Assembly: GCF_028372415.1 (NCBI RefSeq)
Contig: NC_092876.1
Span: forward strand, 62,148,385 to 62,212,384
Direction of reading: 5' to 3'
Source of the DNA: Notamacropus eugenii
Taxonomy: Eukaryota > Chordata > Mammalia > Diprotodontia > Macropodidae
DNA length: 64,000 nt
Positions 9,531-22,929 of the stretch are shown piece by piece (position 1 is the first letter of the stretch; every line of letters begins with the position of its first letter). Position numbers and translations under genes: made by a program. The notes beneath the pieces are model-generated. The model was not told the DNA's origin. It searched no databases and saw nothing but the letters and a program-made list of their open reading frames with translations.

Positions 9531-12109
9531 CTTACTTTGGAGTATTTTTTTGGTGTCTCCTTTATAAACAGCAAGTAGGTTTCTAGAAAGTTTAGTGAGA
9601 GACCTAATTAAGCTATAGGACCTTTAATAATAAAACTGGAACAGATAATGATCACAATAAAAGTGGAGCAAAGAATTATGAAGATTTCTATAACTTTTTG
9701 TCTCCATTGACAGTAATGGAACTACCACATTTGAACTCAACAGTTCTTGATGTTCAACATGAGCAAGTAGAAATGATCTTAAAGTACGAAAAGATTGGGA
9801 AGAGCAGCTGGAAAATACAGTGAAACGCACAAGAGACCCCTGTTGAGGGGGGTGGGGTGTAACTTGATTTTGGTTTATTGAGAATTTGAGTCTGTATAGC
9901 TTGAAGATAAAAGGGTACCAAACTCTTTGCAAAGCTAATGGTCCATTTTAAAACCACAAAAATGTAACCAAGAAATTATGAAAATTTCTTGACCCATATA
10001 CTTATTTTTCCATTTCTCTAATTTTTTTCCTAATGGAGTCAGGAAGACCTGAGTTGAAATCTTGCTTTTACACTTAATGACCTTGATCCTGATCAAGTCA
10101 TGTAAATGGTAATCTAAGTGACCCTCTAAGACTATTATATTACTGCATTAGGAAAAGAAACCTCTTCCCTGGCAGACTCCTTAAACTGATAAAGTCACAA
10201 GTGTAGGACCCCCCAAAAAATCTCAGAAGGTATGAGAACAAAATAAATCAGGCTTTCCCAAAAGATTACTTAGAGCTGATTGTGTATACAGTTCTCACTG
10301 GGTGTAACAGAGATCTTTTTATTAATTAAAAGCAAAGGCATAAAGTGAGAGATGTCTGTCAAAGATATTTGTCAATCACTTCATGAAGGACAGCTCATTG
10401 CAGACCCCAAATGGCTTAATGTTGAGTCCAAAGAGCTCAGCTGTCCAGACAGGAAAAAAAAAAACTTAAGTGGATATTATCCATCTGATTTGATGCTCAC
10501 AATTGAATTGGAAGGTAAAAGTGGCTGACTGCAAAGCTGTTTTGAAATAATTAGATTGCAAATAAGGTGAAGGGCAAAGGAAAGCAGCACTTTGGATGTT
10601 TAATAACTTTCCTGTGAGCTCATGTATTACCTGAAAAGGAGTTAAGGCTGAACTTGTAACCAGACTACACCTGTTCAGCGTTATATGTACTTCAGTACCA
10701 TTGAGATTAAAAGGTGAAGAGGAAGGCGAAGCCAGTTGAGTTGATTCCCTTAATGAAGGCTTTATGGATGGCACAGGGTATGTATGGAAAGTGGTAGTCC
10801 ACAATTGCTGTGGTTTATGAAGTTAAATTTTATTATGTTCTTAAAGCATTACTCAGTTTACCTCAATTCATTGTATTAAGGAATTTGTGCTGGGAAGCGT
10901 TATTTTCTTTACTTAGCTAGCCCTAGGAATGTAAAGCCTACTAGGAATGGTAAAACAACAAATCATTTTAGTGTTGTTAGATTTATTGTCCTGTTCCTCC
11001 CAGTCCCCTACCCCCAAATCTGATTTCATAGATCAGGAAGCCTGAGTATTCCATGTGTTGAACCCCCTATTACTTATAAAACCCTCAAAAAATATTCTAG
11101 TACCCTCAGCTAAAAGCAGTTTCCTAGTGGTTAAAAGCTGTTCAGGAGATAAGCTGTCTGCTGGAGACATCTATCTCCTCCTGTTCCCTCTCTGCCCCCC
11201 AAAAAAGGAACAAAACACTTTTTATATTCTGTCTAAAGAGTCCATAGTTGGTTCCCATATTGATTCACCCGGGGTGAAGTTAACCCATATTGCTGTAGGT
11301 TTGTGCTACAACTACAACTTTTGCCCTCAGTCCAGGCTAATTTTTTGTGAATATGTGAGATTAGCTCAAATCTCCTGAATTCCACACGATGACTCAACAG
11401 ATTTATGTTCATTACAGCCTCATTGGTAATCTTGGTCCTTTTTTATGTTAAGGATAGCTTTCAGTTGATGTAAAAAGTCAAAGTTCCAGGTGGGACTGCT
11501 TGCTAGCTTGTGGGGGTCTTGTAGAGTCTTGAGTTAAAATGCTTCCATAATTTGGTTCCAAAGTTTGATTGTTTACCAGACTTAAAGCCTTTCTTACAGT
11601 CTGCTACCTTCTTAAAAGAAGGGAGGGGAGGTAGTTTTTCACATCTTTTTTGGAACCATCTTGATTATTATAATTATACAACATTCAGATTTTTTCCCCC
11701 TGATGCTGTTGTCATTGTTTATCTTTAGTGGTTCAACTTGCTTCATTTTGCATCAGTTGATACTAGTATTCCTGTATTCCTTGGAATTCTTCAGTCATCT
11801 TTTTTGTTACATTCATGTACTGCAATTTATTTATCTTTTTATTGTTGAATGAGTTATCTACTTGGTTTCCAGTTCTTTGCTACCACAGAATGTGCTGTTG
11901 TAAATATTTTGGTATCTGAACCTTTTTCTCATTGACCTCCTTAGGGCAGTGGTGGTGCCTAGTGGTGGTATCTGCATGAGATTGATACTTTCTTAGTCTT
12001 AGCATTTCACTGGTCAAATAAAAGTGACCTATGCTTTAATAATAGTCATCAGTGTGTACATTTTCTTAGGCAATGAAGATTTTTGTTCCTTTTAGAAATG
12101 GGGAAGGGG

Positions 12110-12270
12110 GCTAGATTTGTGATTTCATGGATCTGGGAGTTCTGAGATGTAGAAACTTTTTTAGAGTCTTTCGAGGTTAAGTGGTTTGCCCAGGTCACAC
12201 AGCCAATATGTGTTAGAACCCATGTCTTTTTGGCTCCAAAGCTAGAACTCGGTCCATTATTCAGCAAGTT
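12110..12270 (-). repeat. MIR/THER1-type SINE
   Basis: Reverse-orientation motifs GAGGTTAAGTGGTTTGCCCA, GGTCACACAGCCAATATGTG and AACCCATGTCTTTTTGGCTCC are in the right order. Confidence 0.65.
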
Positions 12271-12477
12271 GCCTTGTATCTCTTATGAACTTCATATTTG
12301 GGTCAGGACAACTCCATTATTCTGGGTCTTCTGGGTTAGCCGAATTAAGCATTGTTTACTTCTCTGATGCCTTACCAAGTTCTGTTTCTTGCTTCTCCCT
12401 TAGTTCATCTGTATCATGGCAGTGGTGGTTGGTTTATCGCCTCAACTTCTCTTATTTTCACTTTTCCTGGTAGTTAC

Positions 12478-13565
12478 TCAGTAAGCATTCATTAAGCATC
12501 TGCTCGGCTCCAGGTACTGAGCTAAGTGCTTAGATTAGGAAGGACAAAAGATAGTTCCTGCTCTCAAGGAATTTATGGTAATGGGAGTGACAACATCAAA
12601 ACTTACACATATTCGAATGAAATCAACAGGATACATTTGAGATAATTAATAGGAGAGACAGCACTAATGTTACTTAGAGTTAGGAAAGACTTCTGGTAGA
12701 GAGTGGAATTTTAGCTGGATCTGGAAGGAGGCAACTAGAAGGTAGAGCCAAAGAGGGAGAGAATCCAAGTCATGGAAGACAGCCAGGGGAAAAAGTCAGG
12801 AGATGGAGTGTCATGTTCAAGGAACAGTAGGGAGGCCAGTGTCACTGGAGTATGGGAGTGAGGTATAAGAAGACTGGAAAGCAGAAAGGGACTAGATTGT
12901 GAAGGGCTTTAAATGTCAAACAGGATTTTCTTTTTTTATTCTGAAGGTCATAGGGAACCTCTGCACTTTATTTACTCTATGACCATGGTCAGGAAGGTTA
13001 ATTTGACTTATGAATGGAAGAGACTGGTAAGAAAGACAACTGAAGGTTATTGAAGTCATGGATGTGAGGTGATGAGGGTTGCACTAGGGTGGTAGCAGTG
13101 TCTAGAGGAAAGAAGGTGTTTGTTTACAAGAGATGTTAGAAGATAAAATTGACTAGCTTTGGTAACAGATTGGATATGGGGAGGGGGTTAGAGAGTGAGG
13201 TGTTGAGGGGATGGTACAAAGATGACATAAAGCTAGGGGTTGAAGTGTCCAACAAGTTAGAGAAGGAAATAGCAAACGGGGATCTGAAGAGTCAGACCTA
13301 ACTGGAAATGACCACCAACCTAGGTTGACCTGGGGGACTGGGAGGATGATATTGTCCTCACAGTAACAGGGAAGTTTGGAAATAGGAAGTGATTAGAGGG
13401 GGAGAGATAATGAATTTAGTTTTGGACATGTTGAATCTCAGAAGTCTAGGGAACATCAAGTTTGAGATGTCCAATAGGCATTTGAAGGTTTGGAAGGAAG
13501 TTAGGGCTGGATATGTAGATTTGAGAATCCCCTTATTAAATCCATAGAAGCTGATGATCAAGGAA
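12478..13565 (-). repeat. L2 LINE, 3' part with RT remnant
   Basis: On the minus strand this runs from L2 reverse transcriptase to the L2 3' end. The minus-strand frame at 13358-13561 contains LLDISNLMFPRLLRFNMSKT, resembling the conserved L2 RT stretch with NMSKTELL. The 3' terminus is the CAGTAAGCATTCATTAAGCA signature. Many stops make it non-functional. Confidence 0.8.
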
Positions 13566-13794
13566 GTGTAGCGTAAAGTGAGAAGACAACTGTTGCCAGA
13601 TTAATCTTCCACAATATCTCTTTGATGATTCTTTTATACACACTTTAAAATGACTTTGTGTGGTCTCCTCCATTGAGTCTCAGTTTCATTGCTTTGCTTT
13701 TTAAGGCCTTCCCTCTATAATGTAGCCCCACCATATATTTCTAGCCACTGCTGAGGACCGATCCATGTCCTCCATGTAGGCTGTTTGCAGTTTC

Positions 13795-15000
13795 CTTCCT
13801 CAATTGACAAGCATCTATTAACAGACATTCTACTGGAGATATTAAAAAAGAATGCAATTAATTTCTACCTTCAGGGAGCTTAATCTAATTGTCTGAGGTA
13901 CACATATAAAAGTATATATAGTTTAGTTATAAAATGCATGCCTGATTTTTTGAGGAAGGCATTAGTGGATCAGGAAAATAAGTCATGTAGAAGGTGGCAC
14001 TTAAGCTGAATCTTGGGGAATGGAGAGGAGTGGTGTGCGGGAAAGCTGGAAAGGAAGTTGGAGTAAGGTTATAAAGACCTTTATATACCAAACAGATGGG
14101 TTTATATTTGATTTTAGAGGTAATAGCCTTTGGGCTTTGATGTTTTCCCTTATCACTTGACTCTCAGTGCTATTCTTCTGGAATTACTTCCTTTTACACT
14201 GTAATATCTTGTATGTAAATATTGTCACATCCATTAGACTATGAACTCATTGAGGGCAGGACTCTCTTTTATTTTTTTACTTTTTTTGTATTCCCAGGGC
14301 TTATGTCAGTGCCTGAGATGCAATAAGAGTTTAAAAAATGCTCATTGATTGGTTGACTTTGTGGAGAATGGATTGAAGTGGTTAGAGACTTGAGATACAG
14401 TGAATAGGAACGGGACTGACTTTGCTACTCTTTCACAGGCATAAAGAACTACCCTGCCTGGTGAGGAAACTACCAGTCCAGGTAGAGTTTCTTAGCAATG
14501 CCTAGAGCACTGAGAGGTTGTGACTTAACCAGTTTTACAGTTATTATGTGTAATGGTAGGACTTGAACTCAGGTCTTCCTGCTTCCAAGGCGCCCCCCCA
14601 CCCCCACTTTCTACTCACTATATCAGTGCTGACTGCAATCCAAGCAGGGATACTATTGCTGAAATCCAAATAAGACTTAAGGAGCGTCTGAGGAGGTTAT
14701 GTGATTCAGGATTTGAAAGATATGAACGTAAAAATTACACAGATTTGGCAACTATGGGTGAATATGCAGACTGAAAGAGAGTGAGGGGTTGGGATGACTG
14801 ACGTTGTGACCCTGAGTTTAGAAAGGTGACTGAGCAATTAGAAAGATAATGTTGCCTTTGAGAGAGTGTGGGTAAAGTTTTGGAAGAGGGGTGGGTTTTG
14901 AGGAAAACACGGTTCAGCTTTGGACATGTTGAATTTGAAATGTCTAAAGAAGTTCAATTTCAAATGTTTCCTGTGTATCCCTTACCTTAAATACTAACTT
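13795..15000 (-). repeat. L2 LINE remnants, interrupted
   Basis: Minus-strand L2 pieces lie at about 13795-14134 (GACAAGCATCTATTAACAGA to TTTGATTTTAGAGGTAATAG), 14358-14425 (ATGGATTGAAGTGGTTAGAG) and 14780-15000 (TTTGGACATGTTGAATTTGA, again the RFNMSK coding stretch). They are interrupted by a plus-strand L2 end (about 14135-14357) and a MIR-like SINE (about 14440-14640). Confidence 0.65.
14135..14357 (+). repeat. L2 LINE 3' end (plus orientation)
   Basis: ATTAGACTATGAACTCATTG, AGGGCAGGACTCTCTTTTAT, TGTATTCCCAGGGCTTA and TGCTCATTGATTGGTTGAC are the L2 3'-terminal motifs in order. Confidence 0.75.
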
Positions 15001-16384
15001 TTTCTGCATTGTCGGATTACGACATAGGCCAGGTTAATGGTCTTAATGTGTTGGTCTTATCTGCTTAAAAAGACTATAAATTCTGAGATCCAAATTCATA
15101 ATTGGCACAGTTATAGTTCTGAGCACATAAGTCCTTAATAAATATTGGACTAATTTTCTTTGTGCTTTGCCACTGCTAAAAGATGTCATTCTATCATCTG
15201 CTTGTAGACTTTTAAGTTTGTTCTTGAGCAGTAAAAATTAGATACCATCTCTATATACCTGTCCTTGCTCCAGTCTGTTCCTTTGGTGACCAGCTATACT
15301 CCTTCAGAGTAACAGGTGTAATTCAAAATTCTTGTTGAATTTTGTTAAGTAAAGGGAAGGCACTATACATTTATGTTTTTATATTTATTTAGTGCCTGCT
15401 TATGTCCCAGGCACTGTGCTGAGTGCTTTAGAGATAATATCATCTGAGATAAAGAGCAGAGTTAGCTGCCCAGAGCCTGCCTCTGCTAATAGTGTCAAAT
15501 GTTTTTGACAACATTATGGTACAAGCAGATTCTGCTTCAAGTTAACTTTTTGGTGGTAGGGAGAAAATGTATTTGTAATGAGGGACTGAGAACTACTGAA
15601 GTTGAGGGGAAGTTTGTGATACTGAAAGGTGGATTATATTAACTACCTTTTATTGACTACGTTACAAAGTTGTGCTGTTTACTTTCTGTTGCTTGTGCAG
15701 TTATCTTTTAGCAAAGATTAGTCTTGCTCCTTGTTCTAGTCTAAAAGCGACATTGATTTCTCCTGGAAGCATCTTTAGGTAACCAAATCCTTAACTGATT
15801 GTTTCAAAGCACGTGCCTTGAAATTAGTAGGGGCTCAGTAAATATTTGTAGAAAGACCTAAATAATTGAGAATTAGTTTAAAAAAAAAAAGTGTAGAGGA
15901 AACTTACATGCCTCAGTGTAAAATTATAGAACATCCTTTTGGCTAGAGCTTTAGCTTAAGGCTGTACGTAAGCCATTCGTTGAGATTCCAGTTCAGGGAT
16001 TTCAGATAACATGAACAAGTTAAGGTAAGAGCTGCCAAAGAAATCACTTTGAAAAAATATTTTTTTATATTGTCTAAATTTCTTCCAGTCTCCATCCTAG
16101 AAAGCTGTCTCATTTAACAAATGATATTTTGAAGAAAAAATGGAAGAAGAGAAATAAATGAGCAAAACCAATTAATACTTATGTGTCTCCTACCTCTGCA
16201 AAGGAGTCCAGGGACACATCTTATATTTCTCCTAGGAGTCATGCATGTTTTTTGTAATTATGAAACATTTACTTAAAAAAATTTTTTTATTGATATATAT
16301 ATTTTTACATTGTTTAAATTCTAGTATCTTACCCCTTTGCTTCTTCCAGGAGAGCCATATAACGGAATAATTCTTTTCTTCCTA

Positions 16385-16830
16385 TTCCTTCTCAGAACAT
16401 TGCTGGATTGTCTTCTAGGTTACGTCAGCTAAACATAAGTATGCACCAGGGCTCTGTCCTGGCCAGGACTTTTCTTTATTTTCCTCTGCTGATAGTACTA
16501 TTTTAGCTAGTGATTGCATCAGCTTTTGTGGAATCTGGTGTCACCTCTAGGCTGATGATTGTCAAATCTGCTTATGAAGCCCTAGCCTCGTTGCTGACCT
16601 CCAATCTCCAGCTGCCAATTGGGCATCTCAAACCGAGTGTCTTAAACTTGGCATGTCCAAAACTGAATTTCTTGTCTTTTCCCCCAAACATATTCCTCCA
16701 CCTAACTTTCCTGTTACTGTTGAGGGCACCACCGTCCTTCTGGCCAACACAGGCTTATAACCTAGGTGTCCTTAACTCCTGATGTCCAATCTATTGCCAA
16801 GACCTGTCAGTTTTACCTTTGGAACAATTA
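16385..16830 (+). repeat. L2 LINE RT fragment
   Basis: Plus-strand L2 coding remnant. It shows CAGGGCTCTGTCCTGG (QGSVLG motif), GCTGATGATTGTCAAATCTG (ADD-type catalytic region), TTAAACTTGGCATGTCCAAA (LNMSK) and AACCTAGGTGTCCTTAACTC. It has several frameshifts and stops. Confidence 0.8.
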
Positions 16831-16929
16831 GACCCCTTTCGTGGAAGCAAAAATATGCCTATACTTTACCTTCTCAAACGTTAGGGCCAGAAGAAATATT
16901 TTAACTGTGAGGCATTTGAGCACTTCATG

Positions 16930-17160
16930 TATCATGGGAGCACAGGATCTTAGAGTTAGAAAGGGATCCTAGAAATCTAGTCCATTGTTTTATAGAAGAG
17001 AAAATAGACTGAGCTCTGTGAGGCCCAAAGGGAGTAAGTGATTTGCAGAGTTACATAGGTAAATGAGTGGTAGAGCAAAGGAATCCCTCAGGTCTTCAGA
17101 TTTCAGATCTATTTTGTTTCCATTATGCCCTGCTTGCTTATGTAGTAATGGTACATACAT
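16930..17160 (-). repeat. MIR-like SINE
   Basis: Motifs TCTTAGAGTTAGAAAGGGAT, AATCTAGTCCATTGTTTTAT, AGAAAATAGACTGAG and GGGAGTAAGTGATTTGCAGA match a reverse-orientation MIR-like repeat, degenerate. Confidence 0.55.
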
Positions 17161-17224
17161 CATAGGGGTTTGGGGAAATAATAACATACAAAACATGTTC
17201 CCCGCTGTCATGTAGCTGAGATTT

Positions 17225-18560
17225 TAGTTGAGAAAGGAAAACTGACAATCAAGCATTTTAATAAGTACTTATTATGTGCTTGGGATACAAAGAATGGCAA
17301 AAGCAGCACCTCACCTCAAGAAGTTTATATAATGAGGGAGAAAACATTTAAAAAACTAGTAGGTCCATACAAGATCAGTACACAATAGATGGAAGAAAAT
17401 CTGAGAGGGGTAGGAACAACTGTCTGCTGAAGATGGGATTTGTTGTTGCATTTTGGAGGAAACGGGGGAAGCTAAGAGGTTGAGGTGAAGGGGTCAGAAC
17501 CTACCAAGGGGCAAAGGCATAGAAACCAGAGTTGGGGAAATGAAAATGTTCTCCTATTAGAGAGACTGCTGGGAGGACAGTGTAGTTCTGTTAGTAGTAA
17601 AGGTGTGAGAAGTCTGGAAAGGGGCCAGGTTATAGTTACATGGCAGTGGCATTAAACATTTGATCCTGGAGTTGTTCTAACTAAAGCTTATGAGTGGGGG
17701 GAGGGAGGAGAGGTGAGTTAGATCTGCAATTCAGAAAAGTCATCTCCATAGACTGTATTGTCCAAAGGGTTTTCTTGGCAGAGATACTGGAGTGGCTTGC
17801 CATTTCTGTCTCCAGTGGGTTAAGGCAAACAGATTAAATGACTTGCCCTGAGTCATACAGGGCTCTATCCACTGAATCACCTAGCTGCCTCCTGGCACGT
17901 AGTAGGTACTCATAAATGTTTATTGATTGATTATTGGCTCATGTTGAATACGAGATACATATGAAATATTGAGGTTAAGATTTCTGCGAGTCAGTTGGGG
18001 ATTCATGACTGGCTCAGCAGAAAGATTAGGACCAAATAGGTCTGGGAATCATGTGCAGAGAATACCAACCATGAGTTCTAATGAGATCACTCTGTGTATA
18101 GTATATAGACTAGAAAGGTAAGAGAACCAGGAGGGAACAGTGTCACAGAAATCTAGAGAGAATATGGGGAAGGTGATCCCTTCAGAGTTTGAAATTGAGA
18201 AATGCCTATTTGATTTGACAGTTGGTGACTTTGGAGAGCAGTTTTATTTGAAGGTTAAAAAATCCAGGAGCCAGATTGCAGAGGCTTTAGAAGACTGAAA
18301 GGGTGGGGAGATAGCCGATGTAGACAGTTTTCTCAAAGAGTTTAGCCACAAAGGAGAGGAGAGAAAGAGCTAGAGGGATTGGTGCATTTAGTGTGGGTTT
18401 TTTAAGGATCGGTGAGACAGACATATTTCTAGACCTTGGGGAAGGAGTCAGCAGATAGTAAGAGGTTGAAGATGAGAGTGGAGTGTGATTGTGGGGGGCA
18501 TTTTTGCTGCAGAAGGATGGAAGTAAGAGCATACAGTGAGGTATTATTAGCAAGAAAAAG
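17225..18560 (-). repeat. L2 LINE, RT region to 3' end, interrupted by a SINE
   Basis: The minus-strand frame at 18287-18553 reads SPRSRNMSVSPILKKPTLNA and LSLLSFVAKLFEKTVYI, matching the L2 RT segment that reads roughly PLLKKPTLDP...ISLLPFVAKLLE. The 3' end is near 17250 (TTTTAATAAGTACTTATTAT). A SINE interrupts it at 17748-17893. Confidence 0.75.
17748..17893 (-). repeat. MAR1-type marsupial SINE (nested, internally deleted)
   Basis: Reverse-complement tail GGGTTTTCTTGGCAGAGATA, CTGGAGTGGCTTGCCATTTC, then GGCAAACAGATTAAATGACTT and GGGCTCTATCCACTGAATCA, then CCTAGCTGCC. Part of the middle is missing. Confidence 0.8.
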
Positions 18561-19969
18561 ATCTACCTTTTAACCTTAGATATGAGCAAAGAAGGAAATA
18601 GTGAAAGACTGATGTCTAGTGTGAGATGAATAGAGAAGAGGGATATCTGCAAATATTATCAGTTTTGCTAGTTAAGTTTGAAGTCAAAAATTCAGAAGGT
18701 GATTAAATTATGTGGTTATACAGATTGACATAAAATCAGAGGAGAAGGAAGTTAGTCATTGCTTGATAGGGTTAGAAAAGGTTTCGGGGAGGGAGGCAGC
18801 CTTTAAAGGAAGGTTGGGGAGGATTTGAATGTGCTAAGAAGCCATTCAAGGGAATTTTGGGGAGGAATAAAGAGTGGAGAAATATGGGAACCAAAAATGT
18901 ATTGGATGACTGACACTGCTCAAGCTCAGAGCGTTTCACTAAATGGGTGTTTGGAAACTACTGAGAAGACTGGGGATTCTGACAGCCTATTTCTCTGCTG
19001 CCACAATTCCTGATGGTGACAGCTCCCAAGATTTAGGGATTGAGCTAAACCATCTGCCAGTTCCATCTGGAGATGAAGTACAGTCCCTGTTTGCAGCTAG
19101 AGGCCCGAGGGGGTTGTTTGCCACTACAGGTCTTTGTTTTCCATTTAGGGATTGTTTTCTGTTTCCATGCCTTTGCTCTTATTAATTAGGTTCACAGGAA
19201 TGGAGATACTTCTTGTGAGGGGAGCCGAGGACAAATATGGATTTAAAAATAGAGGCATACTGTTTGCAGGGATCTAATTCTTGGTCCAACACAATTTTTA
19301 GAAAAATTGAAATTCACTTTTACTCTTGCTGTTGATTTAGGAATATGTATATTGAAACACAGTGCAGATTATAAACTTGATTCAGTTTTTAAAATGTTGA
19401 AATCTTTTGTTTTTACATGTTTTAGTGTTGTAGGAGCAATGTATCTGTTAGTTTAACAAACATTTATTAAGTGCTTAGTATGTGCAAAGTACTATTTGAA
19501 TTAAAAAACAGTTTTTGGTAGAAAATTTCAGAATCCATGTCTATACCAAGTATCTTAAAGATATTTTGTCCTGGGCAATATTTGAAAAGCACCTTTTCAA
19601 AATTAAGTTCTAAGTTTCCTTATTTGTTTTGAAATTTAGTCAAATGCAATTTGAAATGAAATTTAGTCATCTTGTTGTTGCATCTACTTGGTTTCCAGCC
19701 CTTGGAGCACAAGAATTGTTCCAACCTATAAATCATCATTCAAAGACCTTCTAACTATAGAGATAGTGAATCCTTTTTGAGAATGGCCTTGGTATCTAAA
19801 GTTGAAATGCGCTATATATAGTATTAGAACCATACAATCTTTATGTAGCACTTTAAGGTTTATAAAACACTTTGTCATTTTCTCAGTTGATTTGGTTATA
19901 GAAAAAACCTTAGATACTTATCAGAACTTTGTGATCTTGGGTCAGTTGACTTCACCTTTTCTGGACCGA

Positions 19970-20175
19970 AGTTTCAGTGGTTCAGTGGATAGAGAGTGCA
20001 AGATTTGGAATTGAAAAGACCTAAGTTTGAATTCTACCATTTTACTGTCTATCTGTCTGATCCTGGACAACTTTCTTAACTTCAGTTTCTGCCATTTCTA
20101 CCTCTCAGGGCTGTTGGGAGGACAAAATGAGACATTATCTGTAAAGTACTTTGCAGATCTTACCACACTATATAA
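19970..20175 (+). repeat. THER1/MAR1-type SINE
   Basis: GTTCAGTGGATAGAGAGTGC, AAGACCTAAGTTTGAATTCT, GATCCTGGACAACTTTCTTA and GTAAAGTACTTTGCAGATCT are in SINE order. Confidence 0.65.
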
Positions 20176-21279
20176 TGATTTGTTTTACTAAATAAAAACA
20201 AGGCTGTTTATTGGTCCCTAACAGTTCCTTCCAAGGCAAGTATGAATCCATCTTACTTTTCATGTTGAAAACTGTATTGTGGAGGATAATTTATATAATT
20301 TATTTTGTAGGAGGGTAGAGGCCAGTAAATGCATGATAGGGATAGATTTGTGATTTCAGTGGTGGAGGGAACTCTTAGTTGAGGAAAATCCTTCTACCAA
20401 TATCCTTTAGGAACTTTTCTGCAATTTATAGTCTAGAACAGTTGTCCTGAAGCATGAGAGGTTAAGCACCAGACTTGCCCAGAGTCGCACAACCAGTGTG
20501 TCAGGTAGGACTTGAAAACATGTATTCATGGCTCAGAAATAAGCTGGCCAGCCCCCTGAGGAAGTTAATGAGTAATAGAAAAGGAATTGATCCTTCCTGC
20601 CTCAGTGGGATGCTTGGAGGAACAGTATATGACCTTGTATTTATCATTTGAAGTTAGTGATTCAAAAACTCAATTTTCCAGAAGAGAAAATGTTCTTAGG
20701 AAAAATGAAAACAAAACAACTCCAAACCAAAGTCATTATCAGACAGTCTTTCTCTTCTCAAGAAATACGGAGCCATTTGTTAACTTTTGTCTTTTATCCT
20801 CACGTGTTCAGCCAACCAACTTTTGGTGAGATGCTTACTTCTGTGTAATATAGAGTACAGTTATCTTTGGGCCTGCCCAGGGGTTATTTAGAAGGACAGA
20901 AAAGTGTAGATGGGAATGATGGGACTCTTCTGCTCAGTGGGTCAGGCAGAGCTTGTTTTGCCAATGACTGGTAGAAGGTTAGTGTGGTCACTATAGTCAG
21001 GCCTGAAGGTTTGCTCTAGGGCTTGGAAATTGTCCACTACTCTCAGAATCCAATTTATTAGATTCTAACATTCAAATCCATTTGTCAAGGGATTGATTTC
21101 TTGAACTTTGCTTCTGTAGTGAGGATTTAAAAATTCTAGAAAGCCTACTTTCCAGTCATGTTAACAGAAGGAAAACAGGAGGAAAGGATTTTTGGATAAC
21201 TTTGGTCTGCAAGCCAGATCTTGAGGATTGATTTTTTAAAAAAAGTTTTTAATACTGCTTTTTGGGTTTAACACCAGTC

Positions 21280-21440
21280 ATTTTTCAGTTACCTTTCATT
21301 TTACATTACATAGAAATCAGATTCTAGATTTATTACTTGCTACCTATATAACTTTGGATAAGAGACAATTTTGAGCTTCAGTTTTCTCATCTATAAAGTG
21401 AAAGGACTTGACTAGGTGATTTCTGAAGTCTCTTTATTAA
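21280..21440 (+). repeat. MIR-like SINE
   Basis: ATAACTTTGGATAAGAGACA, TTTTCTCATCTATAAAGTGA and GGACTTGACTAGGTGATTTC are the tail half of a MIR. Confidence 0.55.
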
Positions 21441-22035
21441 ATCTTATTCTCTGCCCCCCAGCACCCCACTCCCTCCATATTGGCAAAAAATAAGTGAACT
21501 CAAAGACTGGAGCTATTATGGACAATTACTAATCAGTAGTACTAATATGCTGTATATGTACTCAACCGTCCTAGTATCAAGTGGGAGGGTGATGTCTCCT
21601 TTCCAGATTCAGTTTGTAAGATGAAAGGATTAGAGCTTTATTTCTCAGGCAGAAACATTTTTGCTATTTAGCTGACTTTTCTTCAAATCTACCAAATTTA
21701 TGGGTTCTTATGGGAAGGAAATAATAATAGCTCACGTTTTTACAGCACTTTGAAGACTGGAAGTGCTTTACATATTTTCTCATCCTACCTTGTTTTTGTG
21801 GTCCCTGGCTTCCTATGGGCAGTTAATACTTGTTTATTGATTTAAGGATTATTTTCTTCCTGTAAGGTCATAGTGGGTGCTACTTTTTTCTTGGGTGGTT
21901 TCTCAAGGTAAGTATCCTGTGCAGCCATAGAAATCTCTGTACTTAGTGATACTTGCTAGTACTTATTGACTTGTTAAGCAACACTACAGTGGATTTTGGA
22001 CAATTGTGGTAATTTGATCTGTTTTATGCTCTTGA

Positions 22036-22240
22036 ACAGGGGTTCTTAATCTGCAGTTCCTGAACTTATTTAAAATCATTTTGATAACTATGTTTTGATG
22101 TAATTGGTTTCCATTTTAATTATAAATATTGTATTTAAACATTTAAAAAAATCTTATGAGGAGTCCATCGGCCACCTGCCTTAGGGATACGGGAGTGGGG
22201 TGGTCAGTGACACAAAGGGTGAAGAGCCCTGTAGTACAGA
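22036..22240. mobile_element. hAT-type MITE remnant
   Basis: It opens with CAGGGGTTCTTAATCTGCAG and closes with the roughly inverted AAGGGTGAAGAGCCCTG. The AT-rich interior carries TTTTGATAACTATGTTTTGA. The same end sequence recurs at 53.24 and 54.73 kb. Confidence 0.6.
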
Positions 22241-22929
22241 GATACCAGTTTTTAGCATTCTGGAATTAGGGGGAAGAATGTCAGATAACTAGTATCAAAG
22301 AGGTCCTTGTGTGGCCATTATTATCTAGTTCAGTAGTCCTCTTCTTACCCAACATCTTCTTCCCCAGTTCTTTTTCCTATTGTGAAACACAGCTCGAGGG
22401 AGACTTTTGGGGCATTTGATTGCTGTTATTGCACTAGCTGGAGGTCGAAAGTAATTCTAAGTGTGTAATTTGAAAATTGATGAGAAAATGAAGAATGGGT
22501 TAATTCTTTGAAATTTATTTGGAGTTATTAAAATAAGTAAGATGTTCTGTTTTTCACTGAGGAAAATAAAACTTTTCTAAAATTAATTTAATTTGGTAAT
22601 TTTCAAAGTGGAAACTCTTCTTATTAGTGAAATCTGCAGGCAATACACTATAAATCCAGCCTCCTGTGGATTTCAGAAATAAAGTTTTATCGAAGAAATA
22701 CTTATATTGGGGAAAACACACCTCCAGTAGGCCTGCATCTGGCTTTGAAAAAGTGCCAAAAGTTTTCTAAGATTACTTCCTGTTTAGTCTGTATAGTCTG
22801 ACAGCAAATTATAAGGTTCAAAATAGATTTCCACATTTTATTCTGGCTATAAATGAAATACTCTAGAACTCCTGAGAAGCTTTTGGCTCTTATGAAGTTC
22901 AGTTATCTATCTCGAGGTGGATAGCTTTT

